Shown here: one piece after another, positions 19,931-28,062 of the stretch
How positions within the stretch are numbered: position 1 is the first letter of the stretch
Layout of the letters: every line of letters starts with the position of its first letter
NCBI RefSeq assembly: GCF_000002995.4
Contig: NW_025062348.1
Location: 1-28,062 of the forward strand
Direction of reading: 5' to 3'
Source: Brugia malayi
Taxonomy: Eukaryota > Nematoda > Chromadorea > Rhabditida > Onchocercidae
DNA length: 28,062 nucleotides
The notes under the pieces: model-generated
Database searches by the model: none
What the model was told of the DNA's origin: nothing
What the model saw: the letters and a program-made list of their open reading frames with translations, nothing else
Position numbers and translations under genes: made by a program

Positions 19931-20039
19931 GACAATGCCACGTTGAAAGCACGACATCTCGTCGATCTGTCAAGTTAAGCAACGTTGGGCCTGGTTAGTA
20001 CTTGGATCGGAGACGGCCTGGGAATCCAGTGTTGTAGAC
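19931..20039 (+). rRNA. 5S: 5S rRNA copy 16, 5'-truncated
   Basis: Truncated 5' end; conserved segment CGTCGATCTG; GGGAATCCAGTG with two bases lost. The 3' flank has TTTAGCCATGC, shared only with the copy at 12364, which marks the two as close relatives. Confidence 0.85.
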
Positions 20040-20174
20040 ATATTTTTGGTGTTTTTTAGCCATGCATTAAATGTGATAAAAAAATGGTTCATAGTTTGAT
20101 CTGTTTGCCGAAAAATAATCAGCTGAATGTTGAATACACAACAACTATATGATAATGATGCAGGTATGATCGAC

Positions 20175-20278
20175 GGTTTAATTACCCAAGTTTGAGGTAA
20201 TTGAATGTTTCGGCCCAGAGTTTAGGCTACTGTGGCTTGAAGTAAAATTTTGGAACGTCCTGCATATTTGTGGGACAA
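20175..20278 (+). ncRNA. SL1: SL1 spliced-leader RNA, copy 39
   Basis: 5S-linked unit, 625 bp after copy 38; consensus. Confidence 0.96.
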
Positions 20279-20628
20279 TAATAAATGCTTTTAGCAAGAA
20301 TGAGATTTTGCTCAGGTTTTATCATTTGTATAAAATATATCATCAATCTATATTACTTACTTTGAATGCATGAAGATCGAAATTTTTCTCTACTTGCAAT
20401 CTGTTTTGTTCCAGTGATAATGTAAATTTAGCAATTGAAATATTGTTGAATAATAAATTTGGGCGCAAATGTTGCTTGAAGTGAAGTAAAAATCATCGCT
20501 ACAATTAAATGTGTGCTATTATCGAAAGTGATAAAAAATGGATCACAGTTTGATCTGTTCGCCGAAAAATAATCAGCTGAATGTTGAATACACAACAACT
20601 ATATGATAATGATGCAGGTATGATCGAC

Positions 20629-20732
20629 GGTTTAATTACCCAAGTTTGAGGTAATTGAATGTTTCGGCCCAGAGTTTAGGCTACTGTGGCTTGAAGTAAA
20701 ATTTTGGAACGTCCTGCATATTTGTGGGACAA
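20629..20732 (+). ncRNA. SL1: SL1 spliced-leader RNA, copy 40
   Basis: SL1-only unit, 454 bp after copy 39; consensus. Confidence 0.96.
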
Positions 20733-21009
20733 TAATAAATGCTTTTAGCAAGAATGAGATTTTGCTCAGGTTTTATCATTTGTATAAAATATATCATCAA
20801 TCTATATTACTTACTTTGAATGCATGAAGATCGAAATTTTTCTCTACTTGCAATCTGTTTTGTTCCAGTGATAATGTAAATTTAGCAATTGAAATATTGT
20901 TGAATAATAAATTTGGGCGCAAATGTTGCTTGAAGTGAAGTAAAAATCATCGCTACAATAAATGTGTGCTATTATCGATTGGATGTGATTTATGCTTCAA
21001 CATATTTGT

Positions 21010-21118
21010 GACAATGCACGTTGAAAGCACGACATCTCGTCGGGTCTGTCAAGTTAAGCAACGTTGGCCTGGGTTAGTACTTGGATCGGAGACGGCCTGG
21101 AATCCAGATGTTGTAGAC
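21010..21118 (+). rRNA. 5S: 5S rRNA copy 17, 5'-truncated, GGG/A subfamily
   Basis: Truncated 5' end with one C lost (GACAATGCACG). It has CGTCGGGTCTG, CCAGATGTTG and downstream GGTGATTTTTAG and TGCTTGCC. It thus combines markers of the copies at 16222 and 15143. GG runs are altered (TTGGCCTGGGTTAG). Confidence 0.83.
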
Positions 21119-21253
21119 ATATTTTTGGTGATTTTTAGACATGCATTAAATGTGATAAAAAAATGGTTCATAGTTTGATCTGCTTGCCGAAAAATAATCA
21201 GCTGAATGTTGAATACACAACAACTATATGATAATGATGCAGGTATGATCGAC

Positions 21254-21357
21254 GGTTTAATTACCCAAGTTTGAGGTAATTGAATGTTTCGGCCCAGAGT
21301 TTAGGCTACTGTGGCTTGAAGTAAAATTTTGGAACGTCCTGCATATTTGTGGGACAA
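21254..21357 (+). ncRNA. SL1: SL1 spliced-leader RNA, copy 41
   Basis: 5S-linked unit, 625 bp after copy 40; consensus. Confidence 0.96.
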
Positions 21358-21707
21358 TAATAAATGCTTTTAGCAAGAATGAGATTTTGCTCAGGTTTTA
21401 TCATTTGTATAAAATATATCATCAATCTATATTACTTACTTTGAATGCATGAAGATCGAAATTTTTCTCTACTTGCAATCTGTTTTGTTCCAGTGATAAT
21501 GTAAATTTAGCAATTGAAATATTGTTGAATAATAAATTTGGGCGCAAATGTTGCTTGAAGTGAAGTAAAAATCATCGCTACAATTAAATGTGTGCTATTA
21601 TCGAAAGTGATAAAAAATGGATCACAGTTTGATCTGTTCGCCGAAAAATAATCAGCTGAATGTTGAATACACAACAACTATATGATAATGATGCAGGTAT
21701 GATCGAC

Positions 21708-21810
21708 GGTTTAATTACCCAAGTTTGAGTAATTGAATGTTTCGGCCCAGAGTTTAGGCTACTGTGGCTTGAAGTAAAATTTTGGAACGTCCTGCATATT
21801 TGTGGGACAA
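21708..21810 (+). ncRNA. SL1: SL1 spliced-leader RNA, copy 42 (donor one G short)
   Basis: SL1-only unit whose exon/donor boundary reads TTTGAGTAATTG, one G short. The donor would be lost or the leader shortened by a base, and stem I loses a G-C pair. The rest of the unit is perfect consensus, unlike the same change in copy 1. A real variant is therefore possible here, though a GG-run indel error is not excluded. Confidence 0.9.
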
Positions 21811-22160
21811 TAATAAATGCTTTTAGCAAGAATGAGATTTTGCTCAGGTTTTATCATTTGTATAAAATATATCATCAATCTATATTACTTACTTTGAATG
21901 CATGAAGATCGAAATTTTTCTCTACTTGCAATCTGTTTTGTTCCAGTGATAATGTAAATTTAGCAATTGAAATATTGTTGAATAATAAATTTGGGCGCAA
22001 ATGTTGCTTGAAGTGAAGTAAAAATCATCGCTACAATTAAATGTGTGCTATTATCGAAAGTGATAAAAAATGGATCACAGTTTGATCTGTTCGCCGAAAA
22101 ATAATCAGCTGAATGTTGAATACACAACAACTATATGATAATGATGCAGGTATGATCGAC

Positions 22161-22264
22161 GGTTTAATTACCCAAGTTTGAGGTAATTGAATGTTTCGGC
22201 CCAGAGTTTAGGCTACTGTGGCTTGAAGTAAAATTTTGGAACGTCCTGCATATTTGTGGGACAA
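22161..22264 (+). ncRNA. SL1: SL1 spliced-leader RNA, copy 43
   Basis: SL1-only unit, 453 bp after copy 42 because of that copy's missing G; itself consensus. Confidence 0.96.
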
Positions 22265-22614
22265 TAATAAATGCTTTTAGCAAGAATGAGATTTTGCTCA
22301 GGTTTTATCATTTGTATAAAATATATCATCAATCTATATTACTTACTTTGAATGCATGAAGATCGAAATTTTTCTCTACTTGCAATCTGTTTTGTTCCAG
22401 TGATAATGTAAATTTAGCAATTGAAATATTGTTGAATAATAAATTTGGGCGCAAATGTTGCTTGAAGTGAAGTAAAAATCATCGCTACAATTAAATGTGT
22501 GCTATTATCGAAAGTGATAAAAAATGGATCACAGTTTGATCTGTTCGCCGAAAAATAATCAGCTGAATGTTGAATACACAACAACTATATGATAATGATG
22601 CAGGTATGATCGAC

Positions 22615-22718
22615 GGTTTAATTACCCAAGTTTGAGGTAATTGAATGTTTCGGCCCAGAGTTTAGGCTACTGTGGCTTGAAGTAAAATTTTGGAACGTCC
22701 TGCATATTTGTGGGACAA
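22615..22718 (+). ncRNA. SL1: SL1 spliced-leader RNA, copy 44
   Basis: SL1-only unit, 454 bp after copy 43; consensus. Confidence 0.96.
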
Positions 22719-22995
22719 TAATAAATGCTTTTAGCAAGAATGAGATTTTGCTCAGGTTTTATCATTTGTATAAAATATATCATCAATCTATATTACTTAC
22801 TTTGAATGCATGAAGATCGAAATTTTTCTCTACTTGCAATCTGTTTTGTTCCAGTGATAATGTAAATTTAGCAATTGAAATATTGTTGAATAATAAATTT
22901 GGGCGCAAATGTTGCTTGAAGTGAAGTAAAAATCATCGCTACAATAAATGTGTGCTATTATCGATTGGATGTGATTTATGCTTCAACATATTTGT

Positions 22996-23107
22996 GACAA
23001 TGCCACGTTGAAAGCACGACATCTCGTCGGGTCTGTCAAGTTAAGCAACGTTGGGCCTGGTTAGTACTTGGATCGGAGACGGCCTGGGAATCCCAGATGT
23101 TGTAGAC
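22996..23107 (+). rRNA. 5S: 5S rRNA copy 18, 5'-truncated, GGG/A subfamily
   Basis: Truncated 5' end; CGTCGGGTCTG, CCCAGATGTTG and downstream TGCTTGCC as in the copy at 16222. The body is otherwise full length. Confidence 0.86.
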
Positions 23108-23242
23108 ATATTTTGGTGTTTTTTAGACATGCATTAAATGTGATAAAAAAAATGGTTCATAGTTTGATCTGCTTGCCGAAAAATAATCAGCTGAATGTTG
23201 AATACACAACAACTATATGATAATGATGCAGGTATGATCGAC

Positions 23243-23346
23243 GGTTTAATTACCCAAGTTTGAGGTAATTGAATGTTTCGGCCCAGAGTTTAGGCTACTG
23301 TGGCTTGAAGTAAAATTTTGGAACGTCCTGCATATTTGTGGGACAA
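23243..23346 (+). ncRNA. SL1: SL1 spliced-leader RNA, copy 45
   Basis: 5S-linked unit, 628 bp after copy 44; consensus. Confidence 0.96.
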
Positions 23347-23696
23347 TAATAAATGCTTTTAGCAAGAATGAGATTTTGCTCAGGTTTTATCATTTGTATA
23401 AAATATATCATCAATCTATATTACTTACTTTGAATGCATGAAGATCGAAATTTTTCTCTACTTGCAATCTGTTTTGTTCCAGTGATAATGTAAATTTAGC
23501 AATTGAAATATTGTTGAATAATAAATTTGGGCGCAAATGTTGCTTGAAGTGAAGTAAAAATCATCGCTACAATTAAATGTGTGCTATTATCGAAAGTGAT
23601 AAAAAATGGATCACAGTTTGATCTGTTCGCCGAAAAATAATCAGCTGAATGTTGAATACACAACAACTATATGATAATGATGCAGGTATGATCGAC

Positions 23697-23800
23697 GGTT
23701 TAATTACCCAAGTTTGAGGTAATTGAATGTTTCGGCCCAGAGTTTAGGCTACTGTGGCTTGAAGTAAAATTTTGGAACGTCCTGCATATTTGTGGGACAA
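23697..23800 (+). ncRNA. SL1: SL1 spliced-leader RNA, copy 46
   Basis: SL1-only unit, 454 bp after copy 45. It lies directly upstream of the second complete 5S gene. Confidence 0.96.
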
Positions 23801-24084
23801 TAATAAATGCTTTTAGCAAGAATGAGATTTTGCTCAGGTTTTATCATTTGTATAAAATATATCATCAATCTATATTACTTACTTTGAATGCATGAAGATC
23901 GAAATTTTTCTCTACTTGCAATCTGTTTTGTTCCAGTGATAATGTAAATTTAGCAATTGAAATATTGTTGAATAATAAATTTGGGCGCAAATGTTGCTTG
24001 AAGTGAAGTAAAAATCATCGCTACAATAAATGTGTGCTATTATCGATTGGATGTGATTTATGCTTCAACATATTTGTAACAATA

Positions 24085-24202
24085 GTCTACGACCATACCA
24101 CGTTGAAAGCACGACATCTCGTCCGATCTGTCAAGTTAAGCAACGTTGGGCCTGGTTAGTACTTGGATCGGAGACGGCCTGGGAATCCCAGGTGTTGTAG
24201 AC
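24085..24202 (+). rRNA. 5S: 5S rRNA, complete gene (copy 19)
   Basis: Second full-length 5S gene. It matches the one at 19298 over the whole 118 bp and shares its upstream junction TTTGTAACAATA. It keeps GTCTAC to pair with GTAGAC, the conserved CGTCCGATCTG, and the A- and C-box regions. The two complete copies are 4787 bp apart and share no other obvious markers with each other's neighbours. They may be survivors of the original 5S form, or one may have been copied from the other. SL1 copy 47 follows 136 bp downstream. Confidence 0.96.
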
Positions 24203-24205
24203 ATA

Positions 24206-24220
24206 TTTTTGGTGTTTTTT
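24206..24220 (+). terminator. RNA polymerase III terminator of the 5S gene at 24085
   Basis: TTTTT (24206-24210) and TTTTTT (24215-24220) directly after the 5S 3' end, the same arrangement as at the other complete gene. Confidence 0.85.
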
Positions 24221-24338
24221 AGACATGCATTAAATGTGATAAAAAAAATGGTTCATAGTTTGATCTGTTTGCCGAAAAATAATCAGCTGAATGTTGAATA
24301 CACAACAACTATATGATAATGATGCAGGTATGATCGAC

Positions 24339-24442
24339 GGTTTAATTACCCAAGTTTGAGGTAATTGAATGTTTCGGCCCAGAGTTTAGGCTACTGTGGC
24401 TTGAAGTAAAATTTTGGAACGTCCTGCATATTTGTGGGACAA
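24339..24442 (+). ncRNA. SL1: SL1 spliced-leader RNA, copy 47
   Basis: Downstream of the second complete 5S gene; 642 bp after copy 46; consensus. Confidence 0.96.
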
Positions 24443-24792
24443 TAATAAATGCTTTTAGCAAGAATGAGATTTTGCTCAGGTTTTATCATTTGTATAAAAT
24501 ATATCATCAATCTATATTACTTACTTTGAATGCATGAAGATCGAAATTTTTCTCTACTTGCAATCTGTTTTGTTCCAGTGATAATGTAAATTTAGCAATT
24601 GAAATATTGTTGAATAATAAATTTGGGCGCAAATGTTGCTTGAAGTGAAGTAAAAATCATCGCTACAATTAAATGTGTGCTATTATCGAAAGTGATAAAA
24701 AATGGATCACAGTTTGATCTGTTCGCCGAAAAATAATCAGCTGAATGTTGAATACACAACAACTATATGATAATGATGCAGGTATGATCGAC

Positions 24793-24896
24793 GGTTTAAT
24801 TACCCAAGTTTGAGGTAATTGAATGTTTCGGCCCAGAGTTTAGGCTACTGTGGCTTGAAGTAAAATTTTGGAACGTCCTGCATATTTGTGGGACAA
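24793..24896 (+). ncRNA. SL1: SL1 spliced-leader RNA, copy 48
   Basis: First of four SL1-only units (copies 48-51); consensus. Confidence 0.96.
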
Positions 24897-25246
24897 TAAT
24901 AAATGCTTTTAGCAAGAATGAGATTTTGCTCAGGTTTTATCATTTGTATAAAATATATCATCAATCTATATTACTTACTTTGAATGCATGAAGATCGAAA
25001 TTTTTCTCTACTTGCAATCTGTTTTGTTCCAGTGATAATGTAAATTTAGCAATTGAAATATTGTTGAATAATAAATTTGGGCGCAAATGTTGCTTGAAGT
25101 GAAGTAAAAATCATCGCTACAATTAAATGTGTGCTATTATCGAAAGTGATAAAAAATGGATCACAGTTTGATCTGTTCGCCGAAAAATAATCAGCTGAAT
25201 GTTGAATACACAACAACTATATGATAATGATGCAGGTATGATCGAC

Positions 25247-25350
25247 GGTTTAATTACCCAAGTTTGAGGTAATTGAATGTTTCGGCCCAGAGTTTAGGCT
25301 ACTGTGGCTTGAAGTAAAATTTTGGAACGTCCTGCATATTTGTGGGACAA
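25247..25350 (+). ncRNA. SL1: SL1 spliced-leader RNA, copy 49
   Basis: SL1-only unit, 454 bp after copy 48; consensus. Confidence 0.96.
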
Positions 25351-25701
25351 TAATAAATGCTTTTAGCAAGAATGAGATTTTGCTCAGGTTTTATCATTTG
25401 TATAAAATATATCATCAATCTATATTACTTACTTTGAATGCATGAAGATCGAAATTTTTCTCTACTTGCAATCTGTTTTGTTCCAGTGATAATGTAAATT
25501 TAGCAATTGAAATATTGTTGAATAATAAATTTGGGCGCAAATGTTGCTTGAAGTGAAGTAAAAATCATCGCTACAATTAAATGTGTGCTATTATCGAAAA
25601 GTGATAAAAAATGGATCACAGTTTGATCTGTTCGCCGAAAAATAATCAGCTGAATGTTGAATACACAACAACTATATGATAATGATGCAGGTATGATCGA
25701 C

Positions 25702-25805
25702 GGTTTAATTACCCAAGTTTGAGGTAATTGAATGTTTCGGCCCAGAGTTTAGGCTACTGTGGCTTGAAGTAAAATTTTGGAACGTCCTGCATATTTGTGG
25801 GACAA
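25702..25805 (+). ncRNA. SL1: SL1 spliced-leader RNA, copy 50
   Basis: SL1-only unit, 455 bp after copy 49 (one extra A in ATCGAAAAGTG upstream); the RNA is consensus. Confidence 0.96.
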
Positions 25806-26157
25806 TAATAAATGCTTTTAGCAAGAATGAGATTTTGCTCAGGTTTTATCATTTGTATAAAATATATCATCAATCTATATTACTTACTTTGAATGCATGA
25901 AGATCGAAATTTTTCTCTACTTGCAATCTGTTTTGTTCCAGTGATAATGTAAATTTAGCAATTGAAATATTGTTGAATAATAAATTTGGGCGCAAATGTT
26001 GCTTGAAGTGAAGTAAAAATCATCGCTACAATTAAATGTGTGCTATTATCGAAAGTGATAAAAAAATGGATCACAGTTTGATCTGTTCGCCGAAAAATAA
26101 TCAGCTGAATGTTGAATACACAACAACTATATGATAATGGATGCAGGTATGATCGAC

Positions 26158-26260
26158 GGTTTAATTACCCAAGTTTGAGGTAATTGAATGTTTCGGCCAG
26201 AGTTTAGGCTACTGTGGCTTGAAGTAAAATTTTGGAACGTCCTGCATATTTGTGGGACAA
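26158..26260 (+). ncRNA. SL1: SL1 spliced-leader RNA, copy 51
   Basis: SL1-only unit. Exon, donor and Sm site are intact; one C is missing in stem II (TTCGGCCAGAG). From here to the window end small indels become frequent, for example TAATGGATGC just upstream. Confidence 0.92.
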
Positions 26261-26538
26261 TAATAAATGCTTTTAGCAAGAATGAGATTTTGCTCAGGTT
26301 TTTATCATTTGTATAAAATATATCATCAATCTATATTACTTACTTTTGAATGCATGAAGATCGAAATTTTCTCTACTTGCAATCTGTTTTGTTCCAGTGA
26401 TAATGTAAATTTAGCAATTGAAATATTGTTGAATAATAAATTTGGGCGCAAATGTTGCTTGAAGTGAAGTAAAAATCATCGCTACAATAAATGTGTGCTA
26501 TTATCGATTGGATGTGATTTATGCTTCAACATATTTGT

Positions 26539-26644
26539 GACATGCCACGTTGAAAGCACGACATCTCGTCGGGTCTGTCAGTTAAGCAACGTTGGCTGTC
26601 AGTACTTGGATCGGAGACGGCCTGGGAATCCAGATGTTGTAGAC
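26539..26644 (+). rRNA. 5S: 5S rRNA copy 20, 5'-truncated, GGG/A subfamily
   Basis: Truncated 5' end with an A lost (GACATGCCACG). CGTCGGGTCTG and CCAGATGTTG place it with the copies at 16222, 21010 and 22996. The segment GGGCCTGGTTAGTAC is reduced to GGCTGTCAGTAC, damaging the region before the C-box. It lies in the indel-rich tail of the window. Confidence 0.75.
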
Positions 26645-26780
26645 ATATTTTTGGTGTTTTTTAGACATGCATTAAATGTGATAAAAAAAATGGTTCATAG
26701 TTGATCTGTGCCGAAAAATAATCAGCTGAATGTTGAATACACAACAACAACTATATGATAATGATGCAGGTATGATCGAC

Positions 26781-26884
26781 GGTTTAAATTACCCAAGTTT
26801 GAGGTAATTGAATGTTTCGGCCCAGAGTTTAGGCTACTGTGGCTTGAAGTAAAATTTTGGAACGTCCTGCATATTTGTGGACAA
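26781..26884 (+). ncRNA. SL1: SL1 spliced-leader RNA, copy 52 (extra A in exon)
   Basis: 5S-linked unit. The leader exon carries an extra A (GGTTTAAATTACCC) and would be 23 nt. Stem III loses a G (GTGGAC). An extra CAA occurs upstream (CACAACAACAAC). It lies in the indel-rich tail, so error is likely. Confidence 0.85.
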
Positions 26885-27236
26885 TAATAAATGCTTTTAG
26901 CAAGAATGAGATTTTGCTCAGGTTTTATCATTTGTATAAAATATATCATCAATCTATATTACTTACTTTGAATGCATGAAGATCGAAATTTTTCTCTCTA
27001 CTTGCAATCTGTTTTGTTCCAGTGATAATGTAAATTTAGCAATTGAATATTGTTGAATAATAAATTTGGGCGCAAATGTTGCTTGAAGTGAAGTAAAAAT
27101 CATCGCTACAATAAATGTGTGCTATTAATCGAAAGTGATAAAAAATGGATCACAGTTTTGATCTGTTCGCCGAAAAATAATCAGCTGAATGTTGAATACA
27201 CAACAACTATATGATAATGATGCAGGTATGATCGAC

Positions 27237-27340
27237 GGTTTAATTACCCAAGTTTGAGGTAATTGAATGTTTCGGCCCAGAGTTTAGGCTACTGTGGCTT
27301 GAAGTAAAATTTTGGAAGTCCTGGCATATTTGTGGGACAA
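27237..27340 (+). ncRNA. SL1: SL1 spliced-leader RNA, copy 53
   Basis: SL1-only unit. Exon, donor and Sm site are intact. The start of stem III is altered (GGAAGTCCTGGCATA, one C lost and one G gained). Upstream it has ACAATAAATG, normally the mark of 5S units, joined to an SL1-only junction. Confidence 0.9.
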
Positions 27341-27683
27341 TAATAAATGCTTTTAGCAAGAATGAGATTTTGCTCAGGTTTTATCATTTGTATAAATATA
27401 TCATCAATCTATATTACTTACTTTGAATGCATGAAGATCGAATTTTTTCTCTACTTGCAATCTGTTTTGTTCCAGTGATAATGTAAATTTAGCATTGAAA
27501 TATTGTTGAATAATAAATTTGGGCGCAAATGTTGCTTGAAGTGAAGTAAAAATCATCGCTACAATTAAAGTGTTGCTATTATCGAAAGTGATAAAAAATG
27601 GATCACAGTTTGATCTGTTTCGCCGAAAAATAATCAGCTGAATGTTGAATACACAACAACTATATGATGCAGGTATGATCGAC

Positions 27684-27788
27684 GGTTTAATTACCCAAGT
27701 TTGAGGTAATTGAATGTTTCGGCCCAGAGTTTAGGCTACTGTGGCTTTAAGTAAAATTTTTGGAACGTCCTGCATATTTTTGGGGCAA
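27684..27788 (+). ncRNA. SL1: SL1 spliced-leader RNA, copy 54
   Basis: Last SL1 of the window. Exon and donor are intact. There are several changes in the 3' half: GGCTTTAAG for GGCTTGAAG, five Ts in the Sm site run, and a disrupted stem III 3' strand (TTTTTGGGGC). The upstream ATGATAATG repeat is six bases shorter. Consensus quality is low at this edge. Confidence 0.85.
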
Positions 27789-28062
27789 TAATAAATGCTT
27801 TTAGCAAGAATGAGATTTTGCTCAGGTTTTATCATTTGTGATAAAATATATCATCAATCTATATTACTTACTTTGAATGCATGAAGATCGAAATTTTTCT
27901 CTACTTGCAATCTGTTTTGTTTCAGTGATAATGTAAATTTAGCAATTGAAATATTGTTGAATAATAAATTTGGGCGCAAATGTTGCTTGAAGTGAAGTAA
28001 AAATCATCGCTACAATTAAATGTGTGTGCTATTATCGAAAGTGATAAAAAATGGATCACAGT
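27789..28062 (+). repeat. Partial last unit: spacer and start of SL1 upstream region
   Basis: The 3' spacer of copy 54 runs into an SL1-only junction (ATTATCGAAAGTGATAAAAA, ATGGATCACAG), where the window ends about 88 bp before the next SL1 would start. A few indels occur, such as TTTGTGATAAAA and ATGTGTGTGC. Confidence 0.8.

Larger units (their letters stand above)
1..28062 (+). repeat. Tandem 5S rRNA / SL1 RNA gene array (whole window)
   Basis: The whole window is head-to-tail repeats, all in one orientation. Spacing between successive SL1 starts is 454 bp for SL1-only units and about 592-642 bp for units that also hold a 5S copy. One damaged unit is 510 bp. I count 54 SL1 genes, 20 5S copies and one 5S remnant. 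Interior units are nearly identical, as expected for an array kept uniform by unequal exchange or gene conversion. The array enters and leaves the window mid-unit, so neither boundary is visible. Linkage of 5S and SL1 genes is known in many nematodes. The excess of SL1 over 5S here is unusual. Confidence 0.97.

Noticed and set aside
20966..21178. Open frame on the + strand over the 5S at 21010 (a similar one at 26495-26704)
   Set aside because: Both frames simply translate the 5S gene and its flanks. They are open only where 5S indels remove stops.
21584..21829. Open frames on the - strand across SL1 (also 26722-26952)
   Set aside because: They run antisense to SL1 genes and depend on local indels, such as the missing G in SL1 copy 42. 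Intact units close the frame.
26267..26467. Open frame on the + strand in the SL1 3' spacer
   Set aside because: It appears only in the indel-rich tail; dozens of otherwise identical spacers do not keep it open.
1..28062. CRISPR array or bacterial repeat locus
   Set aside because: Units are hundreds of bases long, contain SL1 and 5S genes, and have no short repeat with unique spacers.
1..28062. Simple satellite or centromeric DNA
   Set aside because: The period and uniformity fit a satellite, but each unit contains an intact SL1 RNA gene with donor, Sm site and foldable stems.

Overview
The window is one continuous tandem array of nematode small-RNA genes. It holds no protein-coding gene. 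Every repeat carries a spliced-leader 1 (SL1) RNA gene: the 22-nt leader exon universal to nematodes, the 5' splice donor, an Sm site (AATTTTGG) and three foldable stems. About two repeats in five also carry a 5S rRNA gene or a damaged 5S copy just upstream. All genes are on the + strand, 5S first and then SL1. Linked 5S and SL1 genes, together with the leader sequence, identify a nematode nuclear genome. I cannot place the species; the DNA is AT-rich and the 5S resembles those of Caenorhabditis and filarial worms.

Layout: I count 54 SL1 genes (first at 160, last at 27684), 20 recognisable 5S copies (first at 1450, last at 26539) and one 5S remnant (about 11223-11291). Two unit types alternate. 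The SL1-only unit is almost always exactly 454 bp. The 5S+SL1 unit is about 621-629 bp, or 640-642 bp where the 5S is complete. Runs of 1 to 5 SL1 genes separate successive 5S copies. In places the pattern settles into a roughly 1080-bp higher-order repeat, 5S-SL1-SL1, for example 6030-10076. Only the 5S copies at 19298 and 24085 have a full 5' end. All others lack the 5' strand of helix I through the same 13-bp deletion, and they carry changes in a conserved internal segment.

How the genes work together: 5S rRNA is made by RNA polymerase III from an internal promoter and goes to the large ribosomal subunit. SL1 RNA is made from an external snRNA-type promoter, becomes an Sm snRNP, and donates its leader exon to the 5' ends of many mRNAs by trans-splicing. 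The block from about -65 of SL1 to the end of its 3' spacer is nearly constant in all units. The sequence upstream of it differs by unit type.

Sequence quality: both window ends, plus about 2533-2900 and 11159-11880, carry many small indels. Some of these segments read as pure deletions of the consensus. This suggests residual long-read consensus error, so individual indels there should not be taken as biology without read support.
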